A stretch of DNA of 64,000 nucleotides, taken from contig JBAJFE010000042.1 in the NCBI GenBank assembly GCA_037903355.1, positions 2,988,001-3,052,000 of the forward strand. Reading direction: 5' to 3'. The notes under the pieces are model-generated. The model was not told the origin of the DNA. It made no database searches and saw only the letters and a program-made list of their open reading frames with translations. This DNA is from Trichuris trichiura. Lineage: Eukaryota > Nematoda > Enoplea > Trichinellida > Trichuridae. The position numbers and the translations under genes are program-made. How positions within the stretch are numbered: the stretch's first letter is position 1; every line of letters starts with the position of its first letter. Shown piece by piece: positions 32,675-42,950 of the stretch.

Positions 32675-33441
32675 ATGGAAACGAAACTTCCGTTTGCACT
32701 GCTTTTCTTGCTACCGATAGCTATGTTGCAAACATTGAACGAAGCAATATCCGCTGGTAGGCGCAACAGACAGCTCAACTTGCAAAGTTACTAATCCTAC
32801 TTGCAGCCAGCGCTGGCCAACCCGAGCGCAAAGATCCATCGGTATGCCAACTTCAACCAGACGCTGGGCCATGCAATGCAGCAGATCGCCAATGGTATTA
32901 CAACATTACCTTAAAGGAATGTGCACTGTTCGTCTACGGTGGTTGTCAGGGCAACGGGAACAGATTTGAAAAGAAGGGAGCCTGCACCAGACTGTGCGTC
33001 AAGGGAGGAAAGAGGAATCCGTGCAAACAGCCCTTAAACGTTGGCCTAGGTATGGCTTCAATACAAAGATACTACTATGTTCAAGACCTGGACGAGTGTC
33101 ACTTCTTCCATTACGGAGGATCCAAGGGAAACGAAAACAACTTTAAGACGCAACAAGAATGCGAAGCAAAGTGCCTCAAGGATAAAATGAAGAGTCCGTG
33201 CCACCAGCCCTTGGACCTTGGCCTAGGTATGGGTGTAATACTTAGATATGCCTATAGTCAAGAGCTGGACGAGTGCCACTTCTTCCAATACCGAGGAGAT
33301 AGGGGGAACGAAAACAACTTCAAGACAAAGCAACAGTGCGAAGCAAGATGCGTCATAACGCCGAATCCGTGGTCTGACCTTGTAATAGAACCAACCGAGG
33401 ATACCTCTTTTGTTAAGAAGCAGGCGCCGCATAGAAGGTGA
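32675..33441 (+). CDS. Secreted protein with three Kunitz modules
   Basis: Exons 32675-32756 and 32807-33441 give 238 residues. The 50-base intron has GTAGGC, a TACTAATC branch-like site and TTGCAG. Splicing is needed because exon 1 otherwise reaches a stop. Residues 1-27 form a signal peptide. Module 1 (Cys41, 50, 66, 74, 87, 91) has exact canonical Kunitz spacing; its P1 position is Asn51, not Lys or Arg, so trypsin inhibition is unlikely. Modules 2 (Cys100, 125, 146, 150) and 3 (Cys159, 184, 205, 209) keep Cys1, 3, 5 and 6 in register but lack Cys2 and Cys4 (Gly109/Ser133 and Gly168/Asp192). A basic tail ends the protein. Such four-Cys modules with a GNENNF motif are common in nematode multi-Kunitz proteins. 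Ligand and role are unknown. The gene lies inside a Tigger-bounded segment. Confidence 0.9.
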
Positions 33442-33639
33442 TCATCGCTTCGCCCTCATGTGCCACAAATTGAGGACAGACGCCTTGGAGAACAAACGTG
33501 CTGCCATCATCAGGGTTGCCCAAGCGTCGCCTATGATAACTAATTTCGGTCATTCAGTAAAACCTGTTGGGAAACATTCTTAACGCTTTAACTCAGGAAC
33601 CTACTATGCGCGTACAAACAGTTTAGCGGCTAGCGACAC
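33442..33639. other. 3' flank of the Kunitz gene
   Basis: No canonical AATAAA close to the stop; nothing else seen. Confidence 0.35.
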
Positions 33640-34740
33640 TCGTCAATGCACGGCGATGAAGTATGCAATACGACGCAGCAGATAGGAAAGTCGAGTCGGC
33701 TTTGCTTATCTCGGAAGTTTCTTGTAGAAAAAGTTGTGCATTTTGCGAAAACAGTGTCGGTTGCTATTGACAGAACCGCGTCAACGATGGGCAGCCAGCG
33801 AGCTTTCAGTGCTTTTCCGAAGCAGGTTGCGCCGGATCTACTGGTTATTCGCCGCGTTGTAGGTCGACAACACGTGCTCGTCTGGACTCTTCACTGCGGT
33901 AGCTCAGTGGAGCGGTCGGCAAAACGGAAAGTGAATCTTTGAATGACAAGCTGTTTCGCCACTTGTGCTAGCAAAATGACCAAGAGTACAACGACCTCTT
34001 GCTACGTGCTGAAGAGCGCTGGGGTCGAACGGCGACTGTCTACCGTGCTTCTATGGCATCTTTGAAACGGTCTTGCAAACGTTCGACAAGCATGACGTTT
34101 CGCCGCGGCGGAACTTGAAAACCCTTCGGTGTGACGTCCCGACCGTACGCGACTTGTTGTGTAAGTTCAACGAAATAAACCTGCTTTTGCAAGGAGATGA
34201 CGTCAGTTTGATGGGGACCAGAGCGGTCGTATGCCCTCTTCATTCGACGCTTCAATGCATGAAGCGCACTATTGCATGCGCCGATTTTTCCAAGTCACCC
34301 AGTGTTTCAGAAATAGAAAGAATGCGGAAGCTTGATGACCAGCACGTTGAAGATAATTGCCGGCACATATAGCTACGGAGACGGGACTTCTCGGAACGAT
34401 ATGAAGATGTTATCGGGATGGAAATAAATTGCGGGATGTTGAAGCCATGTTCGGAAGCGGAAAGCGCTGAATTGTCTTTGCAAGAACAATTAATAGAGCC
34501 ACACATGAACGAACAGCTGTGGGTAAAATATAAAAGTGGAAACGCAGCTTTTCGGCTCCAGGGAGTCGTTGACAACTGTGTGCCGGCCTATGGGCCGTCC
34601 TCAGAAAGTTACTCTTTGTCACCCTTCTGTAGTCCTATCTGCACAAAAGCGGAGTTACCGTGTTCACTGACCTTTCGAGGAAGGAGCGAAAGCGGCGAAA
34701 TGTTGCTAAACTGAAGACAGACAGGCGAGCGGCCACCCTT
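33640..34740 (+). pseudogene. hAT transposase relic (SCAND3/ZBED-like)
   Basis: Successive pieces in shifting frames read like the C-terminal half of SCAND3/ZBED-type hAT transposases: SVAIDRTASTMGSQRAFSAF then KQVAPDLLVI (33760-33850), DLLCKFNEINLLLQGDDVSL (34150-34210), then INCGMLKPCSEAESAELSLQ and EQLIEPHMNEQLWVKYKSGN (34425-34545). The final dimerisation tail is degraded. The non-autonomous hATs at 37952-38909 and 50723-51653 keep a C-terminal tail of the same type. Confidence 0.75.
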
Positions 34741-34913
34741 CCGGTGATCTGGGGTCGCTAGCAAAACACTAAACGTACGCGGTAACACAGAGCAAAAGCG
34801 CGAACTTGAAACGGCATCGCGAAACGCCGCACAAGGACAACAGCAAACCTGATCACCTCAGCACGTCACAGCTAGCTGCGCGCTGGTGTCCCAGTCAGCG
34901 ACTACGATCACCT

Positions 34914-35031
34914 CCCTACGATCATACTACGCTGAACGCACCGCATCCCGTCAAATCTATGAACGTAACGAACGTTAGCCTGGGCTAGTACTACGGTTGG
35001 AGACGGCGTCTGAACACTCAGTGCTGTAGGC
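34914..35031 (+). rRNA. 5S rRNA-like sequence, degenerate copy 1
   Basis: About 118 bases collinear with 35747-35864 and recognisable as 5S: CTACGATCATACTACGCTGA at the 5' side, CATCCCGTC, GCTAGTACTACGG and a 3' end complementary to the start (TGTAGGC). It has more mismatches than copy 2 in the internal control region. A short T run (CCCCTTTTG) follows. Probably a pseudogene. Confidence 0.7.
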
Positions 35032-35746
35032 CCCTTTTGTCCATGTCTTCAGTTTTGCTAGAGAGCCCTCCGCCAAAAATTCCTCGTGCGCTTAGCTCAC
35101 GAAACATTCGCCCTTGCCGTCATACTCAAATTCTCATCACACTGGAGACGAAAGACTGCATACACACAATGTATTCATGCCACGAACGCACCGCGCTACT
35201 ACCTGTTTCGAAATTTTCTCACTTCATGAACTCCAGTAGATTCTACAACCCTGCATCTTCTTGTGCAACAAGACGGACGTCGAAAAATGGCGAAACGCTA
35301 ATCTACCACGCCCAGTTTCTTTCACAATGATGCACGATCCGTTTACACGAGTGCGAGACCATTACGACTATCTGATTAAGACCTGAGCACTACTGAGACA
35401 ATTGTACATCTCTCGCACAGTGGGGAAGCGGGAGCACTCAGAAATTTATTCGTCCACTCCAATTTAAACCACTTGTTTTCAACCGCATAGGGACTTTTCG
35501 GTAACAGGCCGACCGTAAGCAGGAAATGCCTGCAACTTCCAAAACTGGAGATCGAGAAGGGCGCACTACGTATACTGATAGAATCCGTCAGCTAGGCGAC
35601 ACTAATCAGCGCCTGTAGGATTAGTGAACTTCCGCTTTTTAAACGGGATTGATGGAGGATTAGTTAGTGAACATGCGGAAATTTTCTATTCCTTTCACAG
35701 CATTGCCACTCTTGTGCGACTGGGAAAGCACGTCACGGCTGCACTT
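35032..35746. other. Spacer between the two 5S-like copies
   Basis: No gene or spliced-leader RNA was recognised. Its first 250 bases align loosely with the sequence after copy 2. Confidence 0.45.
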
Positions 35747-35864
35747 GCCTACGATCATACTACGTTGAAGGCACTGCATCCCGTCAGATCTGCGAAGTTA
35801 AGGAACGTTAGGCTGAGCTAGTACTACGGCTGGGGACAACGTGGGAACACTCAGTGTCGTAGGC
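35747..35864 (+). rRNA. 5S rRNA-like sequence, better preserved copy 2
   Basis: 118 bases from GCCTACGATCATACTACG to GTGTCGTAGGC, whose ends pair as 5S helix I. CATCCCGTCAGATCTG and AAGTTAAGGAACGTT lie in the internal promoter region, GCTAGTACT follows, and TTTTT begins right after the 3' end (pol III terminator). The spacers after both copies also correspond, ending in a shared 'tcacttcatga' block, so this is a tandem unit of about 830 bp. Function is uncertain because the internal promoter deviates from usual 5S. Confidence 0.75.
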
Positions 35865-36097
35865 CGTTTTTGCCGGTGTCTTCTGTTTTGCAAGAGAGCC
35901 CTGCATGAACCGCTCAGGGTTCTGTTACTTCAGGCAACACGCGCCTTTGTGTGATAATCCAATTCTTGTCCCGCAGGAGGCCGAAGATTGCATTTGCAGA
36001 ATGTATTTGTGCTATCAACGTACCAATGTCATTAAAACATTCAAAATTTTTTCACTTCATGATCTCTAGATTTTATAATCCCGCATGTATTCGTATA

Positions 36098-36376
36098 AAT
36101 ACTAAACTAAATGCAACAGGTGATTGATAGCTCATCATAGTAACACGAGGTATTAGCATTACGCGCAGGGTTGAGAAGACATAAGAATAGAAAAAATCGT
36201 TTTCTCAGGTCACATCATGGAATCCTACCACTAAATACACAAAAAATAGTGCGCTGCTATTATGTTCAGCAGCGATTCGTCAATCTCTGCTAAAAATTAA
36301 GTCAGTGTTTTCAGAAGACAAACCGCGCTGAGTCAAATTCGCGGATAAAAAGACCGCGGATAACGAGGGCCTACTG
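36098..36376 (-). mobile_element. Second copy of the Tigger right end
   Basis: Matches 31486-31756 through 'gttgagaagacataagaata' and 'ttaagtcagtgttttcagaa' to the same CGGATAACGAGGGCCTACTG terminus, with scattered differences. TA follows at 36377-36378, and the Penelope frame resumes immediately. Confidence 0.88.
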
Positions 36377-36731
36377 TATTGCCCGTCTCTCCTATGTAGG
36401 AGGCGTTGCAACGGCATCGAATCTCATAGACGACGCCAGGTTTTTTGTCAAAGGGAACCGTGATCTTATCACTTCTCACCATTGAAAGTAAACTGGTTGA
36501 TGTTGTAAATCGAACCGTAACGTCTAGGGAACGCCTCAATCGTAGGATTCGTTCCCCGATGCCATTGTAATAGGGGAGAAACAAAATGGGGCGACTATTC
36601 GTGATTCCCGTATTATCATTTTCGCTATTTATAGGGTTAATGTTATCAGTGATATTAATGTTATTATTTACGATGCTGCTGTTGCCGTTATTGGGGGAGG
36701 GGATAGGGTTTGAGAGCCGTCTGGTGTCTTG
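36377..36731 (-). mobile_element. Penelope-like element, linker and GIY-YIG start
   Basis: Minus strand: an Asn-rich linker (NNGNSSIVNNNINITDNI), then FLPYYNGIGERILRLRRSL, DKITVPFDKKPGVVYEIRC and the GIY-YIG signature NASYIGETGN. The TA target of the Tigger segment falls directly after Asn, and the next residues are found at 26076. Confidence 0.88.
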
Positions 36732-36735
36732 TTAA

Positions 36736-37941
36736 AAGTTTTCCCCCGGAAGTGAAGGCAGCAACTTCAAAGGAGGTCAAGTGGAGATTATTACGTCACA
36801 GAAACAATGGCTTCCGTAATCGCATTGTTCGTGCATTGGTGTGCACTAATATGCATTAGTGCATGTGTGCTGCACTGCAAAGGGTCAACGTCTCGCTAAC
36901 CCTTTTCCAGCGACGTTGTACTGCAGCCTAGCCTGCTATCCTGTCCTGCCCTAGCCTAAGCCTAGGATTGGACATGGTGTCTGCGTGTGTGTAGCGCACA
37001 GTATGCGTACACTAGCATGCGAGCAACGGGAAGTAGGAAACGTGAAAAAGCGTACGTACCGGTCACTGAGGTGCTTACTGAAAGAATGAAACAATGCCGA
37101 TGGCGACTATGTGTTTCACCATTCCAGCTGCCGACGTACAGTAGTTCTGTCGGTGATCCTGCTCTGCGCTAGCCTAAGCCTAAACCTGAACATGTGTGTG
37201 TGTTTCGTTACGATTAGGAGCATTAGTAAACCGCGTTGACGCGGACGACAAACAGTTGCGTAGGGGCAGAGACACTGAATGTAAACAAGCGTTAGTTTCA
37301 AGCGCGAGAGACAGATAACGCGATCAAGCGTACATACCGTTCAGTGATTCTAAGAGTCCGGCGAAGCGGTAGTTCCGCCGGAGGCTGTTTCGACCTGATC
37401 AGAGAAACGCGCTCAGAAAAAATAAACGCAAACGCACGACATACCCTTCACCCGATGGCATACTATCACTAGACGTCGGCACAGACATAACGCGCAATGA
37501 GCTTTACGCAGTTTACCAAGGCAAGATGCGGCTCAGACCGTTGACTTCCGATGTTTTTCAAGAATCGCTAAGACGTGGTCTTAGCGTGAACCACTGCTGG
37601 CCCCTTTGTGTTTCTCGTACCTTCAATTCATGCGCAGCTGAATAATTCCTTCGCCTTCGCTCTTTCGAATGGATCACTAACTAACTGCTTCAGTGACACT
37701 TGCAAACGCTATTCAGCTGCACTGCTGCAGAATTCTTCGGTGCTACTCCGTTAAACCGACATACGGGTAACTGCGTGTGCCACTGATGCTCTATTGTGCT
37801 GCCGTGCCAACTATTCTGCACGTGTTCACTAAACCTGACGACAATATCCCTCTCGTTGTGCTGCTAATCACACCTCACTGCGCAGTAGAGTCAGCGATTA
37901 TGCTTTCATACTGCCGCCGTCTGCATTCGGCGCTGACGTGT
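36736..37941. mobile_element. MITE family member (copy 2) inserted in the Penelope element
   Basis: Collinear with 2532-3527 over most of its length. Flanked by TTAA on both sides (36732-36735 and 37942-37945), which also contains the TA seen at the other copies. It carries the CCTAAGCCTAAACC motif twice (36953 and 37164). Confidence 0.7.
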
Positions 37942-37951
37942 TTAACTAGAA

Positions 37952-38909
37952 CATGTTTCCCAACCTTTTTGGAACCAGGGCCCCCTTTCGCGACCTTCAA
38001 CTTGCCGGGGCCCCCGTCGTTCTCCCCAGCGTAATTCTCCTGCTTTTGTTATCCTCAGGTGCGCCTACTGTGGTTACGTTGTTGCGAATTTGTACAAGTA
38101 GTTCAGTACCTGAAACAGGCTGCAGAATGTAGAATTGACTTTGCTGCCTACCGTGTATGCCAATGAAAAAACAGTTAAGCCGGGTCGGCATTAAGAACCT
38201 TAATAACCTGCTGATCTTGTCAGCCGCAAGGAGGACCACATGGTTTGCGCTGTGAAAATTGAGTGTGCGATCAATGGCTGGAAAACCTGCCGATGCGAAG
38301 TCAACGCTGAACTTCTTTTCTACATTAGAGCAAAACGGCTAGTAAGGAACCCGGATGCCTTATACGGTGAAAGCTCCTTAACGATATTCGAAACTGTTAA
38401 CGCTTTTAATTCTTTAGTTGGCACTGAAGGCGTTCTTCTCGTATTGCTGGACTTAAGCCGGCTAATTGCAGTTCAGGGAGCCTTCAGAGTACAAACGCCG
38501 CACTGGGTTTCCTCTTCCTCAATTTTTTGGGCTGTTAGCAATGGTAGCGCAATATGTAAGTCAGGCTGCGATGCTGTTCTCAGGGCTGCGCAACACTGAA
38601 TCTAAATTCAATATTTCCTCGGAGCAAGACGACAGTCGCTTGATCTTACCTCAGTGCGACGACTGGGTATGGTGCAGTGCGACTAATTTATCCACGTCTG
38701 GCTTGATAGTCGTCAAGAGTAATCTCAGGTCGCCTCGCCTCACTATCTTGAACGGCAGGATTGCTCTCGTCCTGCGGCACCGACTACCAGGGACCCCCTG
38801 AGGCCCCCTAAACTCCCAAGAACTCCCTAAATCCCCAATCCTTCCCGGGGACCCCTTCAAGTTTTCCAGGGCCCCCAAGGGGCACCTGCGACCCCGTTGG
38901 GAATCACTG
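37952..38909 (-). mobile_element. Non-autonomous hAT, 958 bp, with 8-bp target duplication
   Basis: Ends CATGTTTCCCAACC and GGGAATCACTG, flanked by AACTAGAA (37944-37951) and AACTAGAG (38910-38917). It is the inverted sibling of 50723-51653. The minus strand keeps GDLRLLLTTIKPDVDKLVAL then HHTQSSH, the C-terminal tail of a SCAND3/ZBED-like transposase, joined straight to the 5' end: an internally deleted derivative. It landed right beside the MITE. Confidence 0.88.
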
Positions 38910-38917
38910 AACTAGAG

Positions 38918-40255
38918 AATGGGGGTACCCGTTGTCTCTGAATGTCTGAAGGATGTGTTTTAATTCAGCCGGAAGAAATGCGGGGTGAAAGACCGCTAGG
39001 GCCCTGTCAACCATCCCTTTTACAATACCCCGTTTGACTGACGGAGGGTGGTTGGAGGTGAAATGCAGATCTCTGTCGGAATGTTTTCTATAAACAGTTC
39101 TGTCCTTATTTCAATATCCTGTTTTGTCACTAATACGTCTAAGAAGGGAAGTTCGTTATTGACTTCTGTCTCCATAGTTAACCGTTTGTTGGGGAAGATG
39201 CTGTTTAAGTGGTTTAGAAACGCCCCCTCCTTGCCTGCGGTGGTGATGGCAAAAATATGTTTCACGTAACGTTTGAAGAAGATAGGTGCTGCTTCCGGGC
39301 TTACGCTAGTGAGAGCCTTTTCTTCGAAGTGTTCCATGAAGATCTCCGCTAGAATGGGGGATAGTGGATTGCCCATGGGAGCACCATCTATTTGTGAGAA
39401 GAACCTGTCCTGGAACCTGAAGTAGTTCCCTTGTTTCATGCACAAGGAAATCAGTTTTTGTTGGATATTTATTCCTGTTGGATGCATCAACGCGAGTAAA
39501 AAAAGGAAAAGTAAGACGGAACAGCGCAAGAGAAGACGCGCAAGCTACAGTACTAACTTCAATAGTAATGTATGAAAGTGAAACAGCGTGTTTCATCAAC
39601 AAGAGTAATTGGTGAGGTAGACAGCGCTACTGTCAACAGTTTTGTTATGTGAAAGAGGTTTAGTTTCGTTTTTTGAAGTCCCGTGGTGTCCCTCCTGAAA
39701 AAGTTTTCTAATAGGTTAATTGTGTAGTCTATGGGAATACTGGTGAAAAGATCTTTTACGTCATAGCTTACCATGATGTTGTTCGGTGTTAATTTTAGTA
39801 GTTTTAACGACATGCAGAAGTCTTTGCAGTTTTTTGCATGAGAATCACGTTTACCCGTTAATGGTTTTAGTATGTCTTTTAGATAGGTGCGAAGCCTCGA
39901 TGTTACGCTATTGACGTTTGAAACGACTGGTCTTAGGGGAATTCCCGGCTTATAAATCTTAGGGAGTCCGTAAAGTTCGAGACATTTGGCGTTGTTTACG
40001 AAGTAAATGTAGTTGCTGATTTGCGCAAGCCGGTGGTCCTATTTCTCACTTGCGAACGCATCCAGCATAACCCTCAGTTCTACTCGCGCCTGAGGAGTTG
40101 GGTCCTCGGGAATGGGGCGGTATGTAGCATTATCTAGTAGGTTATTAATCTTCTGTTTATAATCACTACGGTTAAGGAGAACAACTACGTTACCTTTGTC
40201 TGCTTTGGTGATTTTTATGTCTTTCCGCGACATTAGTTGCTTTATAACCCACATA
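38918..40255 (-). pseudogene. Penelope-like reverse transcriptase
   Basis: Minus-strand pieces in order: DIKITKADKGNVVVLLNRSD then YRPIPEDPTPQARVEL (N-terminal RT region), MVSYDVKDLFTSIPIDYTIN (motif A), FFSQIDGAPMGNPLSPILAE (motif B), FFKRYVKHIFAI where a YVDD-type motif C is expected (the DD pair is lost), PFLDVLVTK, and LAVFHPAFLPAELKHILQTF then RDNGYPHSL at the junction with the hAT. Catalysis is abolished by the motif C change and by frameshifts. Together with 36377-36731 and 25427-26076 this is one element. Confidence 0.88.
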
Positions 40256-40610
40256 ACCACACGATCAACCGTGACAAAGGACTACAGGTTAGCTCGGCTT
40301 GGGACCCACTTATAAGTAAAACCAAGCGTTTCTCACTACCGCGCTGACCACGTCCCAATCCCTATTGTTACGTGTACCTATATAATATCATTCGGAGAAT
40401 AACACCTTCTCCACCACGTCACTGACGACGGAACTAGAGCGTTCAGAAAGCTCTGAAAAATAAATCTGAGTGTATTGTTCCCGTTCAATTTTTCCTAATA
40501 ATCGCTCATCCACTCGCTGGTAGAGTAATTGTTTCGTTTGAATTACAGATACCAAGCAGATAAAAACGGGAAAAGCAGTAAAAGATCTAGAAAACAGTGT
40601 CAAGCTAGGC
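40256..40610 (+). mobile_element. Inverted Penelope 3' end joined to the RT 5' side
   Basis: At about 40255 the minus-strand RT sequence meets a plus-strand copy of the GIY-YIG tail and terminal repeat ('gatcaaccgtgacaaagga' mirrors 25775-25790; the end 'gatctagaaaac' mirrors 25460). So the same terminal repeat sits at both outer ends in opposite orientation. Confidence 0.75.
40422..40451 (+). ncRNA. Hammerhead-ribozyme-like core
   Basis: CTGACGA, GGAAC...GTTCA, GAAAGC. One helix II pair is damaged. Confidence 0.5.
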
Positions 40611-41789
40611 AAACGTCATTATGTAGGTGTTAGCTCCTTTTGTGTAATTTGACATGTAATATTATTATATTTGGTTGGGCATTGAGAGACTAACTGGAGA
40701 GCCGTTGTTGCTTTCATTTTCGGGCATGTATTTTGAAGTTTATTTGTTCGTCCAGTATTTGGTGTTGAATCAGTCACTCTCCGTAGCATGCTAAAACTGA
40801 AATTAGCTTTTGAGAAACCTGGTGAAATAATATTCATTTTTCTTTAGGAAACGAATCAGTCGTGCGAATTTGGTGGGGCATTAAGTCCTGTGCGTATTAG
40901 CGTAATGTGGTCTGCGAAATTACGAAAGATTAGCAGACGTGCATTTGTCGCCGATAGGAATGGTACAGGTGAAACATGTCGAGTGAGAACCCTAACCTTA
41001 TTTTCATAATTGCAGGTAAAAAACGCTTTCCTGCCTAAGGCTTTTTGAAACGCATCGTATTTCCGTGCGATATATGCGTTGGAGTAACGGAAGTAGATCG
41101 TTGCATATGCTCTGTATGAGGTGAGGATATCTTTAAAACGATAGTTCACAAAAGTTTCTGAGAGGAAAATTAGACATCTTGGATAAGCGACGCTCTGATG
41201 TCCGTCATATCTGAACTTTAAACGCGCTGCAGGCAGAGCATAAGAGGAACAGCAAACAAAAGGGACGGCAGGCAGTAATGACTTTATCCCACTTCCGTAC
41301 GATTATTGTTTGTAGTTCAAAAAATCTCCTGCGTTGCCGAAGGTTAGCGCACGATTTGGTGCAAGAGAAGCTGGACATGAGACCTGAAAGCAATGCTGAA
41401 CTTCTCATGAGGCATCGGAAGTTAGCATGATTGCACTGTCTGTTTACCAGGGAAAAGTCTCCGGTTCTTCATGGTACTCCTAAATGAATTCCCCATAGCC
41501 TCACTTTGGCTCCGGAGCGCCATGTCAAGTCAAAGCTGATGGGCAGCAGGAAACGCTTTTGCTTTGTTTGGTGTAGTGTACGCGGCGTTCAGCATTGAGA
41601 GGCATTTTCAGAAGGGGAACAATAACAGCCGAAGTGCATAACAATGAGCTAGTAGAGTTAAACTCGATTAAAATCTCCATTTAATGATCAAAGTCTTGCC
41701 CAACATGACAAATCAGGATTACGTCTCCAAACTTTAGCTTTTGCTTCTGAACGAATATGCCTGGGAGTCATCCAGCGTACTTTCTGGAT
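40611..41789. other. Unassigned sequence, no gene seen
   Basis: Short open frames on the minus strand (40856-41149, 41205-41408) resemble nothing known to me. No repeat recognised. Confidence 0.4.
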
Positions 41790-42320
41790 CAATGTTTCCC
41801 AAGGTCAGGGTCGTCAGCGCTCCCTGTGAACTTTTCGAAGCGCCTGGGCGCCTACATTCTGATTAGCTAATTTCAAGGGCGCTGATTGGCTGGATGGAGG
41901 AACCTGGGAGACGGCAGTTCGGTCGGACGTCAAAATAAGGGCCCTGCAGAAAGTTAGCTGGGGAAAACGTCTCCCAGATGGTGTGTCCAGCAGTTACGTT
42001 CTCACTCTGAGTTGACTACCCTCCTCCGCAGTGCTTTTTTCCAGCGAATCAGCGTGCTCGAAATTGGCTAATCAGAATTGCAGAGTGCAAGAGCGCTGAT
42101 TGGTTCTTGTGCTCGAGCTGCTGGGTAGCCAGCCGGCTTCACGCATACCACCTAACTTAGCTTAACCAGGGCGTACAATACCTGATCTGCGGACCCCACT
42201 TTCCTGTGCACTTCAACAGGATGGCCCAGGTGGGGCATTTACCCCTCATAGCTCAAAATTGTCGCCCGGACTTCAAAGACGATCCCCGTCTGCGCACATG
42301 GCCTACCGTGAGAATCACTG
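41790..42320. mobile_element. hAT-type MITE related to 50247-50714
   Basis: Starts CAATGTTTCCCAAGGTCAGG and ends CCGTGAGAATCACTG. It shares 'attctgattagctaatttcaag' and 'cacttcaacaggatggccca' with the other members. Target duplication not conserved. Confidence 0.7.
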
Positions 42321-42948
42321 GTTTAGTAGTGTCACCGATGTCATTAGCAGTGATCGCCAACAAGAGTTGTGAAAAGGTCAACAAGGTGGCTCAGTAAATG
42401 GTTACAATCAAATGGCACTACTTTGTACGCCTTTGGCTCCACTAAAGCAAGGGTTGTGGAGAATGTATAGGCACCTCTTTGAACTTACTGAGTTTCAAAA
42501 AAGATTCGTAGAGAAACCTTGCGACGATGACCTGTTCATCTGGTCACGTTCATGCCACCACGTGCTCCACACCGGCTGAAGGGCTCAACGCCTCTTCCAT
42601 GATCTTTGCAGGATTTTTTATGCAGGCGTCCTTTTGTGGCCACACCTCAGCGTTGTTTCTCGACCGTTCTGTATGCACTTATCACAATCTGATGACAGTC
42701 TTCAGACCTTGCTCCGGTCCTCAAACTCAGGAAACTCGAAGAGACGCCTGAAGCGTCACACGAAAGCTTTACTTCGTCCAACGACAAGACAAGACTGAGT
42801 GTAATAAACTATCGGCTTTATATATGTAGCGGGTCACGGCTGGGTCGTGACCCTGTGTTCTAGGAAAACAATTGTAATTGAGTCGTTTGTTGCCTTGTGA
42901 GTCTTAGCGAGGCCTGGTCTTCCTGTTCGTTAGTATAGGTGGGTCTTG
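42321..42948. other. Unassigned sequence, no gene seen
   Basis: No gene or known repeat. Confidence 0.4.
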
Positions 42949-42950
42949 TA

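Noticed and set aside
35032..35746. Spliced-leader RNA gene in the 5S-like spacer
   Set aside because: In some nematodes SL RNA genes sit in 5S spacers, but no convincing donor plus Sm site (AAUUUUGG-like) was found; only a weak AATTTTCT.
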